NCBI GenBank assembly: GCA_021399445.1
Contig: JAJTUQ010000005.1
Location: 1,550,001-1,614,000 of the forward strand
Direction of reading: 5' to 3'
Length of the DNA stretch: 64,000 nucleotides
Source: Xylogone sp. PMI_703
Taxonomy: Eukaryota > Ascomycota > Leotiomycetes
Under the pieces are notes generated by a model, which did no database searches, was not told the DNA's origin, and was given only the letters and a program-made list of their open reading frames with translations. The translations under genes were made by a program, and so were the position numbers. Below are positions 20,772 to 30,464 of the stretch, piece after piece (within the stretch, counting starts at the first letter, position 1; each line of letters opens with the position of its first letter).

Positions 20772-23312
20772 ATGGCCGGAGAATCTTCAGACTTAGTTCC
20801 CAAGCCGGAGGAACAGGGCAACCCCAACCCGGAGGAACGAGACACCCCAATGCGAGAACAGGAAGTGGAAGGAACCCCAAAGGTGGGCTTGCCCATGAGG
20901 TTCAAGGGTGAACGAAGCAAGTTCAAAGTCTTCAAGATGCAAGCTACCCTGTACCTGTTCTTTAATAAGGATCGGTTTGCCGACGACGTCAACCGGATCC
21001 TTTGGATCGCCTCCTACCTAGAAGGAACTGCCTTCGATTGGATGAGACCCTACCTTGAAAACTATTTATCCACGACAGACAAGACCCATTGTTGGGCCTC
21101 CACAAAACAATTGTTTAAGTCCGTTGAAGACTTTTGGAGAGAGGTCACGCCCGTCTTCGGTGATATCGATGAAGTGGCCGATGCTAAAAGAAAAGTACAC
21201 AGCATCCGACAAAAGGGCTCGGCCTCCCACCATGCAGCAGAATTCAGAAGATACGCTGTCCTTACGACTTATAGCGATGAAGACTTGAAGGATGCCTTTT
21301 ACAACAGCCTCAAGGAAGAAGTAAAGGACGACATTGCCCGACTCGACGAAAGGCCCAAGACCCTGAGCGATATGATCTATAAAGCTGTTCAGTTTGATAA
21401 TCGACATTATGAACGCAAGCTAGAAAAAAGGGCTTTCTCCGACAAAAAAGAGCAAAAAGGATCCCATAAGAAAAAAGAAACAGCGGATGTGAAGGCACTC
21501 ACGGGAAGCAAGAGGAACGGGAAATCGAACACCAAAGGAAAAGGAAAGAAGAAGTTCGATCTTACTCCTGAGCAATATAAGGAACGAAGAGAGAAAAACC
21601 TTTGCTTCAGGTGTGGCCAGGCAGGACACAGGGCCTCGGAGCATGGTGACAAAGACAAAGGAAAGTCCAAAGAAGTCAAGACCGTATCCATGGTATGGTC
21701 AGCAGAAGACAACGAGGCAGGGAGCCAGACGTCTTCAGGAGTTTTCTCTCCAACCACGAGCAAGCTGGATGTCTTAATATCAGCTGCGGAAGAAGGAGAG
21801 CGACGGGACTCGGGAACCGCTCTCCCAGACAATTTTCCCCCTGAAGAATACTGGGATACTGCCAGCCTCTCGAGTTTGGGAAACCAGCCTGTGTACGGAG
21901 GAATCCCTATGATCCGGGAAGATTATAGCATGGAGACGGATGTCAGCGAACCAGCGTTTGGAAAAGTTAAATGGAACTCCAAAAAAGGAAAGAAACGTGC
22001 CAGAATTTCACCAGTGTATTCTCCATACACAACACCTAAAGAGTCAGAACCTTACCAAAGAATAGCAAAGGAATCTTTTCAGAAAAACGTCTGGGGTCCA
22101 GAGCTGTCTAAACATGTCGAGCGAGAAGATTTCATCGCCCAGCCTTACCTGACGAACCAACCCCAAGTAGGAGAGCGAATGATATTGGTTAGCATGGCCA
22201 CCTTGCCCGATGGAAATCACATAGAAACCTGGAGGATGATCGAGCGAAATATCTTGTGGGATATGCCGATCCAAAGAGAAGGAATTCTCCAGTACAGTTT
22301 TTGGAAGCTGGGAATGATCGTAAGAGTGGTGTGGACCAACTTCGAAAAAATCGCTGTTAGTGGCCTGCTCCACGATGATCCTGTAGTCTATGTACTAGGG
22401 AAAAACATGCGGCCCCCAAGACTGGACTCCCACGCGTGGGTTGCGTACCATGAGGACGAGGAAAAAACGTACTGGGCACGACGAGAACCTCGCCAAGGCA
22501 TCACCTTCCGCGAAGAACGAAGGGAACAACTTTATGGTTATGGAATAGGCCATTACTACGAGATCGACACGGAATGGATGACTCCAACTAGACGTGTCAA
22601 TAACCCCTTCAATATCAGAAAACCCAGGAGAAGGGCACCGCCTCAAATGACCCGGGAGGAGGAGTTCAATACGGAATTCGCTTCCGATGTGTTTAAAGTT
22701 GGCGAAGGAGAAGCCATCCGGTTGGATGTTAAGTTTGGCAACGGAAACCTTAGAGCCTTAGTGGATTCGGGAAGCCAGATTAACCTAATCTCGCCACGAG
22801 CTGCTAGGATGATAGACGCACAGACTGAAGTCTATAATCGGCCCCTACGAATGGCCGACGGCTCATTAGCAAAGGAAGGAGTGTTCGCAAGAACTAAACC
22901 CCTCACCATGAGGATTGGAAACCACCAAGAACAAATCCGGTTTGAGGTTTCCTCCCTTGGAAAGGAAGATATCATCCTGGGACAACCTTGGTTAGAATTC
23001 CATGACCCAAACGTCAACTGGAAAACAAAGAAATTGACATTTAAATGCCACTGCGGCGCTGGACCAAAGGAATGGCCCGCGCAAGATGTTTTTGCTGTTG
23101 AACTTGCTCAGGATGACCTCCAGAATAAACTGGACGCTCTCCCGGAAGAATACCAAGACTGTCGTGAGTTATTCACTCCGCGACCGAAGGACGCAGCTTT
23201 ACCCCCACACAAAGAATGGGATCACGAAATCATTCTCCAAGAAGGTGCAACCCCTTCATATGGACCTATTTATGGAACGAATCCCGCCAGGGATGAGATC
23301 CTGAGGGAGTGA
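20772..23312 (+). CDS. Gypsy Gag-protease polyprotein
   Basis: 846 codons from the ATG at 20772, in the good context GGTACCATGG, to a TGA at 23310-23312. The first third is Retrotrans_gag (particle-forming). A basic Lys-rich linker leads to the zinc knuckle CFRCGQAGHRASEH near residue 278, where the usual final Cys of CX2CX4HX4C is replaced by His. A long acidic linker follows. The aspartic protease has its active site at LVDSGSQINLIS (D about 665). Reading past the TGA continues straight into reverse transcriptase, so Gag-Pro and Pol share one frame. Upstream alternatives to this ATG are non-AUG codons inside the primer-binding region. Confidence 0.9.
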   Translation: MAGESSDLVPKPEEQGNPNPEERDTPMREQEVEGTPKVGLPMRFKGERSKFKVFKMQATLYLFFNKDRFADDVNRILWIASYLEGTAFDWMRPYLENYLSTTDKTHCWASTKQLFKSVEDFWREVTPVFGDIDEVADAKRKVHSIRQKGSASHHAAEFRRYAVLTTYSDEDLKDAFYNSLKEEVKDDIARLDERPKTLSDMIYKAVQFDNRHYERKLEKRAFSDKKEQKGSHKKKETADVKALTGSKRNGKSNTKGKGKKKFDLTPEQYKERREKNLCFRCGQAGHRASEHGDKDKGKSKEVKTVSMVWSAEDNEAGSQTSSGVFSPTTSKLDVLISAAEEGERRDSGTALPDNFPPEEYWDTASLSSLGNQPVYGGIPMIREDYSMETDVSEPAFGKVKWNSKKGKKRARISPVYSPYTTPKESEPYQRIAKESFQKNVWGPELSKHVEREDFIAQPYLTNQPQVGERMILVSMATLPDGNHIETWRMIERNILWDMPIQREGILQYSFWKLGMIVRVVWTNFEKIAVSGLLHDDPVVYVLGKNMRPPRLDSHAWVAYHEDEEKTYWARREPRQGITFREERREQLYGYGIGHYYEIDTEWMTPTRRVNNPFNIRKPRRRAPPQMTREEEFNTEFASDVFKVGEGEAIRLDVKFGNGNLRALVDSGSQINLISPRAARMIDAQTEVYNRPLRMADGSLAKEGVFARTKPLTMRIGNHQEQIRFEVSSLGKEDIILGQPWLEFHDPNVNWKTKKLTFKCHCGAGPKEWPAQDVFAVELAQDDLQNKLDALPEEYQDCRELFTPRPKDAALPPHKEWDHEIILQEGATPSYGPIYGTNPARDEILRE

Positions 23313-26141
23313 CTGGATGAACAGACCGCGAAGAGCTTCTACAGGGAGTCGAGCTCTTCGTGGGGAGCGCCATTGATATGGGCGCCAAAGCCAGACGACC
23401 CCCGGGGAAGACCATGTGGAGATTACAGAAATTTAAACAGCAAAACCATAAAAAACAGATACCCATTACCTCGTATTGACGGTATACGAGATGTGCTCAT
23501 TGGAGCCAGATATTTCACGAAATTAGACTTCGCCGCAGGATTCAACTTGATAAGGATCAAGGAGGGACACGAGCAGTACGCTGCCATTCGAACCAAGTAT
23601 GGACTTTATGAGCCTTTGGTCATGCCTTTTGGTCTGACGAATGCACCAGCGACTATGCAGAAAGTGAGCAATACGATCTTGAGACCGTATTTGGATCGCT
23701 TTGTAGTAGTGTATTTGGATGACATCTTGATTTATTCCAAGACGTTGGAAGAACACAGACAGCACGTTCGTACTGTACTTAAGGCATTGATCGATAACGA
23801 CATGAAGTGTAAGCTAGCTAAGTGCCAGTTCAACGCGACAGAAGTGAAATTCCTAGGTGAAATAGTTTCGGACAAAGGATTCCGAATGGACCCGGAGAAA
23901 GTAAAAGCCATCAGAGAATGGCCTACTCCAAAGACGGTCAAGGAAGTCCAACAGTTTAACGGACTTGCCAATTACTATAGACGTTACGTGACGGCTTACT
24001 CGAAAATAGCCGGCCCGTTGACGGAATTAACGAAGAAAGATACACCCTTCGTTTGGGAAGAGAGGCAGGAGAGAGCCCTCCAAGAGGTTAAAGATCAGTT
24101 CGACGAAGACCGAATACTGGCCCATGCCGATCCCGAGAAACCATACTTACTGGAAACAGACGCCTCAGGTAGGGCGTTGAGTGGAGTCTTGTCACAAAGG
24201 GATGACAAAGGACGTTGGAGGCCGGTGGCCTTCCACTCTCGAAAGTTTATTCCAGCAGAGTTAAACTATGACATCTACGAGAAGGAACTCTTGGCCATCG
24301 TAGATTGCTGCAAGCATTGGAAGGTTTACTTATGTGGTGCCAAACATCCATTTGAGATTCTATCGGACCACAAGAATCTAACAACCTTCATGACCACTAA
24401 AGATCTCAACAGTAGACAAGTGCGCTGGTACGAAACGTTAGCACAATACGATTTCAGGATTCGCCATGTCCAAGGATCAGAGAATGCTAGGGCCGATGCT
24501 CTGAGCAGGCGACCAGACTACATGGAAGGAAGTTCTAAGCAAGAATTCACCATGTTTAAAAAGGAAGGCGACACCTTGCGCCTTAACCACGCACAAGTAT
24601 TAGCGGTCACGCAGGTTATTGACGAAGAATGGCTAGAAAGGATTAAGTTAGCCACTGCAGAAGAGAAAGAAATCTCTAAGGATCCCGAGGCCGGCTGGCT
24701 CGAAGATCAGGAATTTCCAGGCATTTGGCTGAAGGACGGGAGAGTATTCATCCCACCATCAATCGCCCAGGAGTTCGTGAAAGAACAACACGAATTGCCC
24801 ACGCATGGTCATCAAGGAATCACAAAGACCAAGAACAGACTGCAACGGGAATTCTTTATCTTCAAACTCCAGCAGGAAGTCACTAAAGTCGTCAATAACT
24901 GCAACGTTTGTCACAGGGCTAGAACATCAAGAAAGAAGCCTGTAGGACAATTAATGCCTCTTCAGATACCAGAAAAGCCTTGGACTTCTATTTCATGGGA
25001 TTTCATCACAGGATTACCCCCATCAAGAAGTGCCAACGGACCGGATGAAGATCACTATGACTCAATCCTCACCATAGTCGATAGACTTACGAAGTACTCC
25101 ATCATGTTGCCATGGAAGGAAACGTGGACGGCCGAGGATTTAGCGGAAATCACGATTTCCAGGGTCATAGCGGACCATGGCATCCCAGCAGAAATTATTT
25201 CGGACAGAGACAAGCTCTTTACGTCGAAATTCTGGGAAGCAATCTGCAAGAGATTAGGCATCAAAAGGAAAATCGCCACGAAGGGATGGGCTCAGACAGA
25301 CGGACAGACCGAGCGAGTCAACCAGATCATAGGAGCCTATCTTCGCTGTTACGTGGATTATAAGCAGTCAAATTGGAAAGATCTCTTACCAATGGCGCAA
25401 CTAGCGTATAATAGCGCAAAGAGTGAAACTACTAAAGTTACGCCTTTCTTTGCGAATTATGGCTACGAAGCCCAAACCCACTTCATAAAAGCGGAGGTAA
25501 GAAACATTTCCAAGACGGCTGAACAGCGAGCAGACGAATTGGAAAAAATCCACAATCGCTTGAAGTACGACATCAAATTCGCACAAGAACGCATGAAGAA
25601 ATACTACGATCAAAAGCACAGTATGGAACCTGAGCTTGAAGAAGGGGATAAAGTTTATATCATCCGCAGATTTATCAAAACAACAAGACCGAGCGATAAA
25701 TTAGACTGGAAAAAGATTGGACCATACAAAATCAAAAAGAAACTGGGAAATCTGACATATAAACTAGAACTCCCTAACACCATGCGAATACACCCAGTAT
25801 TTCATGCAGCCGTACTAGAAAAAGCACCACTTGGATCGCCGCCAGCTCCAGACTTAGAGCTGGAATGGGACCCAAATATGGAATGGGAAGTCGAAGAAAT
25901 CCTAGACGACAAGTTAGTAAGGAACAAGAAACAATACTTGGTCAGATGGAAGGAATGGGAAGAATACGGATGGTTAGACACCTGGGAACCAGAGGAACAC
26001 CTTACCAACTCTAGTGAGCTCCTGGAGGAGTACGAACGGGCGAAGCAAGCCAGGACGGATCGAACGGAACATCGGCATAAGCAAAGAAATCAGCGTCGGA
26101 AGGGAAAGCCTCGAAAGGCCCAGCCTCCGCCGGCTGAGTAG
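23313..26141 (+). CDS. Gypsy Pol: reverse transcriptase, RNase H, integrase, chromodomain
   Basis: Same frame as gag, directly after the TGA. It would be made by readthrough, since no AUG precedes the reverse transcriptase. RT motifs include KLDFAAGFN, the LVMPFGLTNAPATMQ stretch and the YLDD catalytic box near 23714. RNase H follows (LLETDASGRALSGVLSQ). The integrase has an HHCC zinc domain (about 24787-24925), catalytic aspartates at SWDFITG and IISDRDKLF, and the glutamate in QTERVNQ. The C-terminal chromodomain (about 25868-26010, VEEILDDK, QYLVRWKEW, TWEPEEHL) marks a chromovirus and would direct integration to particular chromatin. No other stop or frameshift is visible. Confidence 0.92.
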   Translation: MDEQTAKSFYRESSSSWGAPLIWAPKPDDPRGRPCGDYRNLNSKTIKNRYPLPRIDGIRDVLIGARYFTKLDFAAGFNLIRIKEGHEQYAAIRTKYGLYEPLVMPFGLTNAPATMQKVSNTILRPYLDRFVVVYLDDILIYSKTLEEHRQHVRTVLKALIDNDMKCKLAKCQFNATEVKFLGEIVSDKGFRMDPEKVKAIREWPTPKTVKEVQQFNGLANYYRRYVTAYSKIAGPLTELTKKDTPFVWEERQERALQEVKDQFDEDRILAHADPEKPYLLETDASGRALSGVLSQRDDKGRWRPVAFHSRKFIPAELNYDIYEKELLAIVDCCKHWKVYLCGAKHPFEILSDHKNLTTFMTTKDLNSRQVRWYETLAQYDFRIRHVQGSENARADALSRRPDYMEGSSKQEFTMFKKEGDTLRLNHAQVLAVTQVIDEEWLERIKLATAEEKEISKDPEAGWLEDQEFPGIWLKDGRVFIPPSIAQEFVKEQHELPTHGHQGITKTKNRLQREFFIFKLQQEVTKVVNNCNVCHRARTSRKKPVGQLMPLQIPEKPWTSISWDFITGLPPSRSANGPDEDHYDSILTIVDRLTKYSIMLPWKETWTAEDLAEITISRVIADHGIPAEIISDRDKLFTSKFWEAICKRLGIKRKIATKGWAQTDGQTERVNQIIGAYLRCYVDYKQSNWKDLLPMAQLAYNSAKSETTKVTPFFANYGYEAQTHFIKAEVRNISKTAEQRADELEKIHNRLKYDIKFAQERMKKYYDQKHSMEPELEEGDKVYIIRRFIKTTRPSDKLDWKKIGPYKIKKKLGNLTYKLELPNTMRIHPVFHAAVLEKAPLGSPPAPDLELEWDPNMEWEVEEILDDKLVRNKKQYLVRWKEWEEYGWLDTWEPEEHLTNSSELLEEYERAKQARTDRTEHRHKQRNQRRKGKPRKAQPPPAE

Positions 26142-26640
26142 TTTCCGATTGTTGCGGCGTTTCCTTTTCCTTCTCTTTCTCGAGCCTCTCTTTCTCCTCA
26201 ACAGCATCTAGTTCGTCCAGCGATTTCAGACCCCGACGAAGCATCTCAGCTGCGCGTGTCCTGAACATTTCACGCTGTTTGTTAAGGCGAAGGACCTTTG
26301 CCTGAGCCTCGATGGCCTTCTGTTGGGTTTCCAACCACAAGGAGTTGGCCTTCTCCCAATCCTCCGAAAGTTTTCGCTCCTCGCGACTAAGCGCCTCCCA
26401 ATCGGCAGCTGAAGGGCCATGAACATCACATTTCGTGCTGTTGCCTGCCTTGATGCATTCCGAGCATCTCAACGAATCTGGAGCGACCCAACACGTTAGT
26501 TTTTTCTTTTCGCATCTACTACAAGGAGACATTTTGATCCCAGTATCTTCAACACGGGCCGATAATTTTGGCAAGGCTTCCTTCTTTCGTTTCCGTACGG
26601 CTTCGCTATAATTTTGTTCAAGTCCACGCTTAGGGGACAT
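26011..26640 (-). CDS. antisense accessory ORF with Zn2Cys6-like cluster and coiled coil
   Basis: A 209-codon ORF on the strand opposite to gag-pol, starting at the ATG complementary to 26640. It overlaps the 3' end of pol by 131 bp. A basic N-terminus (about 1-30) precedes six cysteines, CSRC at about 40-43 and then CX6CX8CX2CX8C spacing, resembling a binuclear zinc cluster. A long charged helical region at about 78-150 looks like a coiled coil, followed by an acidic, Pro-rich tail. The old RIP-mutated copy (27338-28020) still aligns across this segment, including the start codon position. I do not know a function. A DNA-binding or regulatory role is inference. A chance ORF is possible but less likely given the cysteine pattern. 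Confidence 0.65.
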   Translation of the reverse strand: MSPKRGLEQNYSEAVRKRKKEALPKLSARVEDTGIKMSPCSRCEKKKLTCWVAPDSLRCSECIKAGNSTKCDVHGPSAADWEALSREERKLSEDWEKANSLWLETQQKAIEAQAKVLRLNKQREMFRTRAAEMLRRGLKSLDELDAVEEKERLEKEKEKETPQQSETTQPAEAGPFEAFPSDADFFAYADVPFDPSWLASPVRTPPGAH

Positions 26641-26717
26641 GATGGAAAGGAAGGAAGGTTTGGATTGTTATGAGGTCTTCCATGTCCTAGTTATAAGCTC
26701 CGGGACGAAGCTAAGCT

Positions 26718-26727
26718 AGGAAGGGGA
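26718..26727 (+). promoter_or_regulatory. polypurine tract
   Basis: AGGAAGGGGA ends three bases before the 3' LTR, the expected position of the plus-strand primer. Confidence 0.7.
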
Positions 26728-26730
26728 TAG

Positions 26731-27337
26731 TGTCACGACCCCGCAGGGTTGTGACAAGCGACCTAAAGTATAAGGCCTCTATAGCCGTCGCCTTAGTTAA
26801 ATAAGTATAAGTTAAGACGGCTATCCGGGACTTGGTTATGGTATCGCTAGTACTATCGCATTACTAGTACTAGCGAAAGGATAGTACAAGTTCAACACTA
26901 GTACTATAAAAAGGGTTGTACAAGCTAAAGGATAGTACTATCGGAATTATAGTACTAACCCTTTGGTTGTACTAGCTAAGTGGTAGTACTATCGGAGAAA
27001 TAGTACTACCTTTCCGCTTGTGCTAGCGATTTGCTCGTACGTGTAAAAAGCTAGTACTAGCGATTAAGCGAGCACCTGGATTAGATAAGCGGATCCCATG
27101 GATCCCATGGATCCCCAGGGGGATCGATGGGATCAATGGGACTCGAAGGAAATTCACTCTCTATATAAGTAGATAGAACTCACAGTAGATAGGAGCTTCG
27201 TGCTCAACTCAATTGATTTACAGCATACCTGCATTTCATAGTAACTACCCTAAGCTTTGTGAAGTTATTCTCTTGCCCTTTACCTTCATCTATCATTTGA
27301 GTGATAGATAACCCCATACCCTAGTAGGAACGTTACA
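26731..27337 (+). repeat. Gypsy 3' LTR (607 bp)
   Basis: Same length as the 5' LTR and identical on reading through the full sequence. Followed by the GTTAG target duplication at 27338-27342. Confidence 0.95.
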
Positions 27338-28680
27338 GTTAGATACTTAAGAACCAGAGGAACATTTTATTAACTTTAATAAGTTCTTGGAGGAGTACAA
27401 ATAGGTGAAGCAAACTAGGACAGATTAAATAGAACATCAGTATAAGTAAAGAAATCAGCGTCAGAGAAGAAGGCCTCGAAAGGCTCAGTTTCTGTTGGTT
27501 GAGTAATTTCTGATTATTATAACATTTCCTTTTCTTTCTCTTTCTTGAACTTCTCTTTCTCTTTAACAGTATCTAACTTGTTTATGCTTTTTAAACTATG
27601 ATATAACATTTTTATAACTCGAAAATGAAATTATTTTCTCTGATAATTTAATTTTAACAATTTCGCCTATATTTCTAAAGCCTTTTTCTAGGTTTCTTCC
27701 TACTCCTGAGAAAGTTTCTGTTCTTTAGCTGTTAAAGCTTCTTAGTTTACTGAAAAAAGACCATAAACATTACACTTTGTGTTATTCCTAGCCTTGATAT
27801 ATTCCTTATACTATAAAGAATCTGGAGTTATAAAACATATCAGTTTTTTCTTTTCACAATGATTATAAAGAAACATTTTAACACCAGAAGTTTGGACTCT
27901 TGAAATTAGCTTAGGACAGGCTTCCTTCTTTCTCTTTCACATTATTTTATTATAATTCTGTTCAAGATTATACTTAAGGGGCATAGTGAAAAGGAAAGAA
28001 GAATTGAATTATTACGAAGATTTTTATGTCTTAATTATAAGCTTTAAGACAAAGTTAGACTAAAAAGGAAATAGTGTTATAATCTTATAAAGTTATAATA
28101 AATGACTTAAGTACAAGGCTTTTATAGCCGTCGTCTTAATTAAATAAGTATAAAATAAGATGACTATCAAGGTCCTGGTTATAGTATTGTTAATATTATT
28201 ATATTATTAATATTAACGAAAGGATAATATAAGTTTAATATTAATATTATAAAAAGGGTTGTATAAACTAAAGGATAATATTATCAAAATTATAATATTA
28301 ATCCTTTGATTATATTAATTAAATAGTAATATTATCAGAGAAATAATATTATTTTTCTGTTTATGTTAATGATTTGCTTGTACGTACAAAAAGCTAATAT
28401 TAACGATTAAATAAGTACCTAGATTAGATAAGCAGATCCTATAGATCCCATGGATCCCAGGAGGATTAATAAGATTAATAAGACTTAGAGGAAATTTATT
28501 CTTTATATAAGTAAATAAAACTTACAATAGATAAGAGCTTTGTGTTTAACTCAATTAATTTACAGTATATCTACATTTCATAATAACTACTTTAAAGCTT
28601 TATGAAAATATTTTCTTGCCTTTTACCTTCATCTATCATTTGAGTGATAGATAACCTTATACCCTTGTAGGAATGTTACA
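27338..28680 (+). pseudogene. right remnant of the old Gypsy copy with its 3' LTR
   Basis: Continues from GTTAG where the left remnant stops. It covers the end of the chromodomain, the antisense-ORF segment and a 606-bp LTR at 28075-28680 (ending ATGTTACA). The AGTACT motifs of the U3 have become AATATTA-like through C-to-T change, and stops fill the coding part. This is heavy RIP-type mutation of the same family. Confidence 0.92.
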
Positions 28681-29232
28681 TCTTTATTATTTAAATTATC
28701 ATTATTAACATTTTTCGTAATAACATTAATTAAAGTATTCGAATTTTATATAAATATTAGTTAGAAAAATATTAATAATAACGAAAATAATATATTATAA
28801 TAAAATATACTTTTATGAATTTCTTTATTTTCTTATTAATTTCCTGAAAACAGACTATAACTTTATAAAGTAATTTTATGATTTTCTCGAAAATAACTAA
28901 TTAATGTTTTATCTGTTTAACTTATTTTAATTATTCATCTTTCTGTTAACAGGTTATTAAATATGTTTTGACTTCTTTGAATACTTGAAATAATTTTTTC
29001 ATTTCTAACTATTTAGCCTAGATGACTGTTTATTAATATATTAAAAAAAGGTTCGAGAAAAACAAAGATAAGTACTTATAATAATAATATTATATATAAT
29101 AATAATAAGGTTTTAAAGAGTTTGCTTATAAATCTTTAATATATTATAAGTTTATATATAAATAAACTCATAAGAGTGAATATTAAGGAGAAAGATAATT
29201 TTATAATAAAATAAAGTTTATTGTTAATCTTA
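28681..29232. other. AT-rich tract
   Basis: Very AT-rich DNA without recognisable coding or terminal sequences, between two LTR-derived blocks. Confidence 0.55.
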
Positions 29233-29237
29233 TAATT

Positions 29238-30459
29238 TGTAACATTCCTACGTCGGGGTTTAGTTATTACTTAAATAATAAGCTTGAGAAGTCAAAGGAG
29301 CAAGTGAAACTTAGATTGTAGAACTTTATTATAAAATATAAATATGTTGTAAATCAATTGAGTTAAGTACAAGGCTTTTATCTACTGTAAAATTATTTAT
29401 TTATATAGTATATACTAATGACTAGATCCTCCTGGATCTTTCCGTTCCTGGATCCAGGAGATCCCATCCGGTCTTAGATCCAAGGGATCTCATCCGGTCC
29501 TTTTTGTTATATACTCGCTTATTTGCTAATATTAACTTTTTGTACGTACAAACGAATAGTTAACATAAGCGGAAAGGTAATATTATTCCCTGATAATACT
29601 ATTACTTAATTAGTACAACCAAAGGGTTAATACTGTCACGACCCTGCAGGGTTGTGACAAGCGACTTAGTTATATGGCCTCTATAGCCGTTGTCTTAGTT
29701 AAATAAGTATAAGTTAAGACAGTTATCAAGGACCTGGTTATAGTATCGCTAGTACTATTACATTACTAGTACTAACGAAAGGATAGTACAAGTTCAACAT
29801 TAGTACTATAAAAAGGATTATACAAGCTAAAAGGATAGTACTATCGAAGTTATAGTACTAATCCTTTAGTTATACTAGCTAAGTGATAATACTATCAGAG
29901 AAATAATACTACCTTTCCGCTTGTGCTAACGATTTGCTCGTATGTGTAAAAAGCTAGTACTAACAATTAGACAAGCACCTGGATTAGATAAGCGGATCCC
30001 ATGGATCCCATGGATCCCAGGAAGAGCAATGGGATCAATGGGACTCGAAGGAAATTCACTCTCTATATAAGTAGATAAACTCCCAGTAGATAAGAGCTTC
30101 ATGCTCAACTCAATTAATTTACAGCATACCTGCATTTCATAGTAAAAGTTCTACAATCTAAGTTTCACTTACTCCCTTGACCTCTTAAGCCTATTATTTG
30201 AGTAATAGCCAAACCCCAACGTAGGAACGTTACAAATACTATAACTTCGATAATATTATCCTTTAGCTTATATAACCCTTTTTATAATATTAGTGTTGAA
30301 CTTGTACTATCTTTTCGCTAGTATTAATAATACGATAATATTAACGATATCATAACCAGGTCCTTGATAATTATTTTAACTTATACTTATTTAACTAAGG
30401 CGACGGCTATAAGGGCCTTATACTCAGGTTGCTTGTCATAACCTTGCGGGGTTATGACA
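29238..30459 (-). mobile_element. old minus-oriented solo LTR, split by a later insertion
   Basis: 29238-29633 is the reverse complement of the 3' half of the Gypsy LTR and 30235-30459 of its 5' half. The ends are TGTAACATTCCTACG and GGGTTATGACA. TAATT duplicates flank it (29233-29237 and 30460-30464). It is RIP-mutated and interrupted by the solo LTR at 29634-30234. Confidence 0.88.
29634..30234 (+). mobile_element. solo LTR nested in an inverted solo LTR
   Basis: 601 bp of the same Gypsy family in plus orientation (TGTCACGACC...GTTACA), flanked by AATAC duplicates at 29629-29633 and 30235-30239. It is less mutated than the LTR it interrupts, so it inserted later. Confidence 0.92.
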
Positions 30460-30464
30460 TAATT

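Larger units (their letters stand above)
20136..27337 (+). mobile_element. apparently intact Gypsy chromovirus
   Basis: A 7202-bp Ty3/Gypsy element with two 607-bp LTRs that read as identical and a 5-bp GTTAG duplication (20131-20135 and 27338-27342). The internal region encodes gag, protease, reverse transcriptase, RNase H, integrase and a chromodomain in one frame interrupted by a single TGA. An additional ORF on the opposite strand lies before the 3' LTR. A polypurine tract precedes the 3' LTR. Identical LTRs imply very recent insertion. Confidence 0.95.

Noticed and set aside
13665..30464. CRISPR array in the repeat-rich region
   Set aside because: The repeats are LTRs and palindromic motifs in a eukaryotic genome; no regular repeat-spacer pattern exists.
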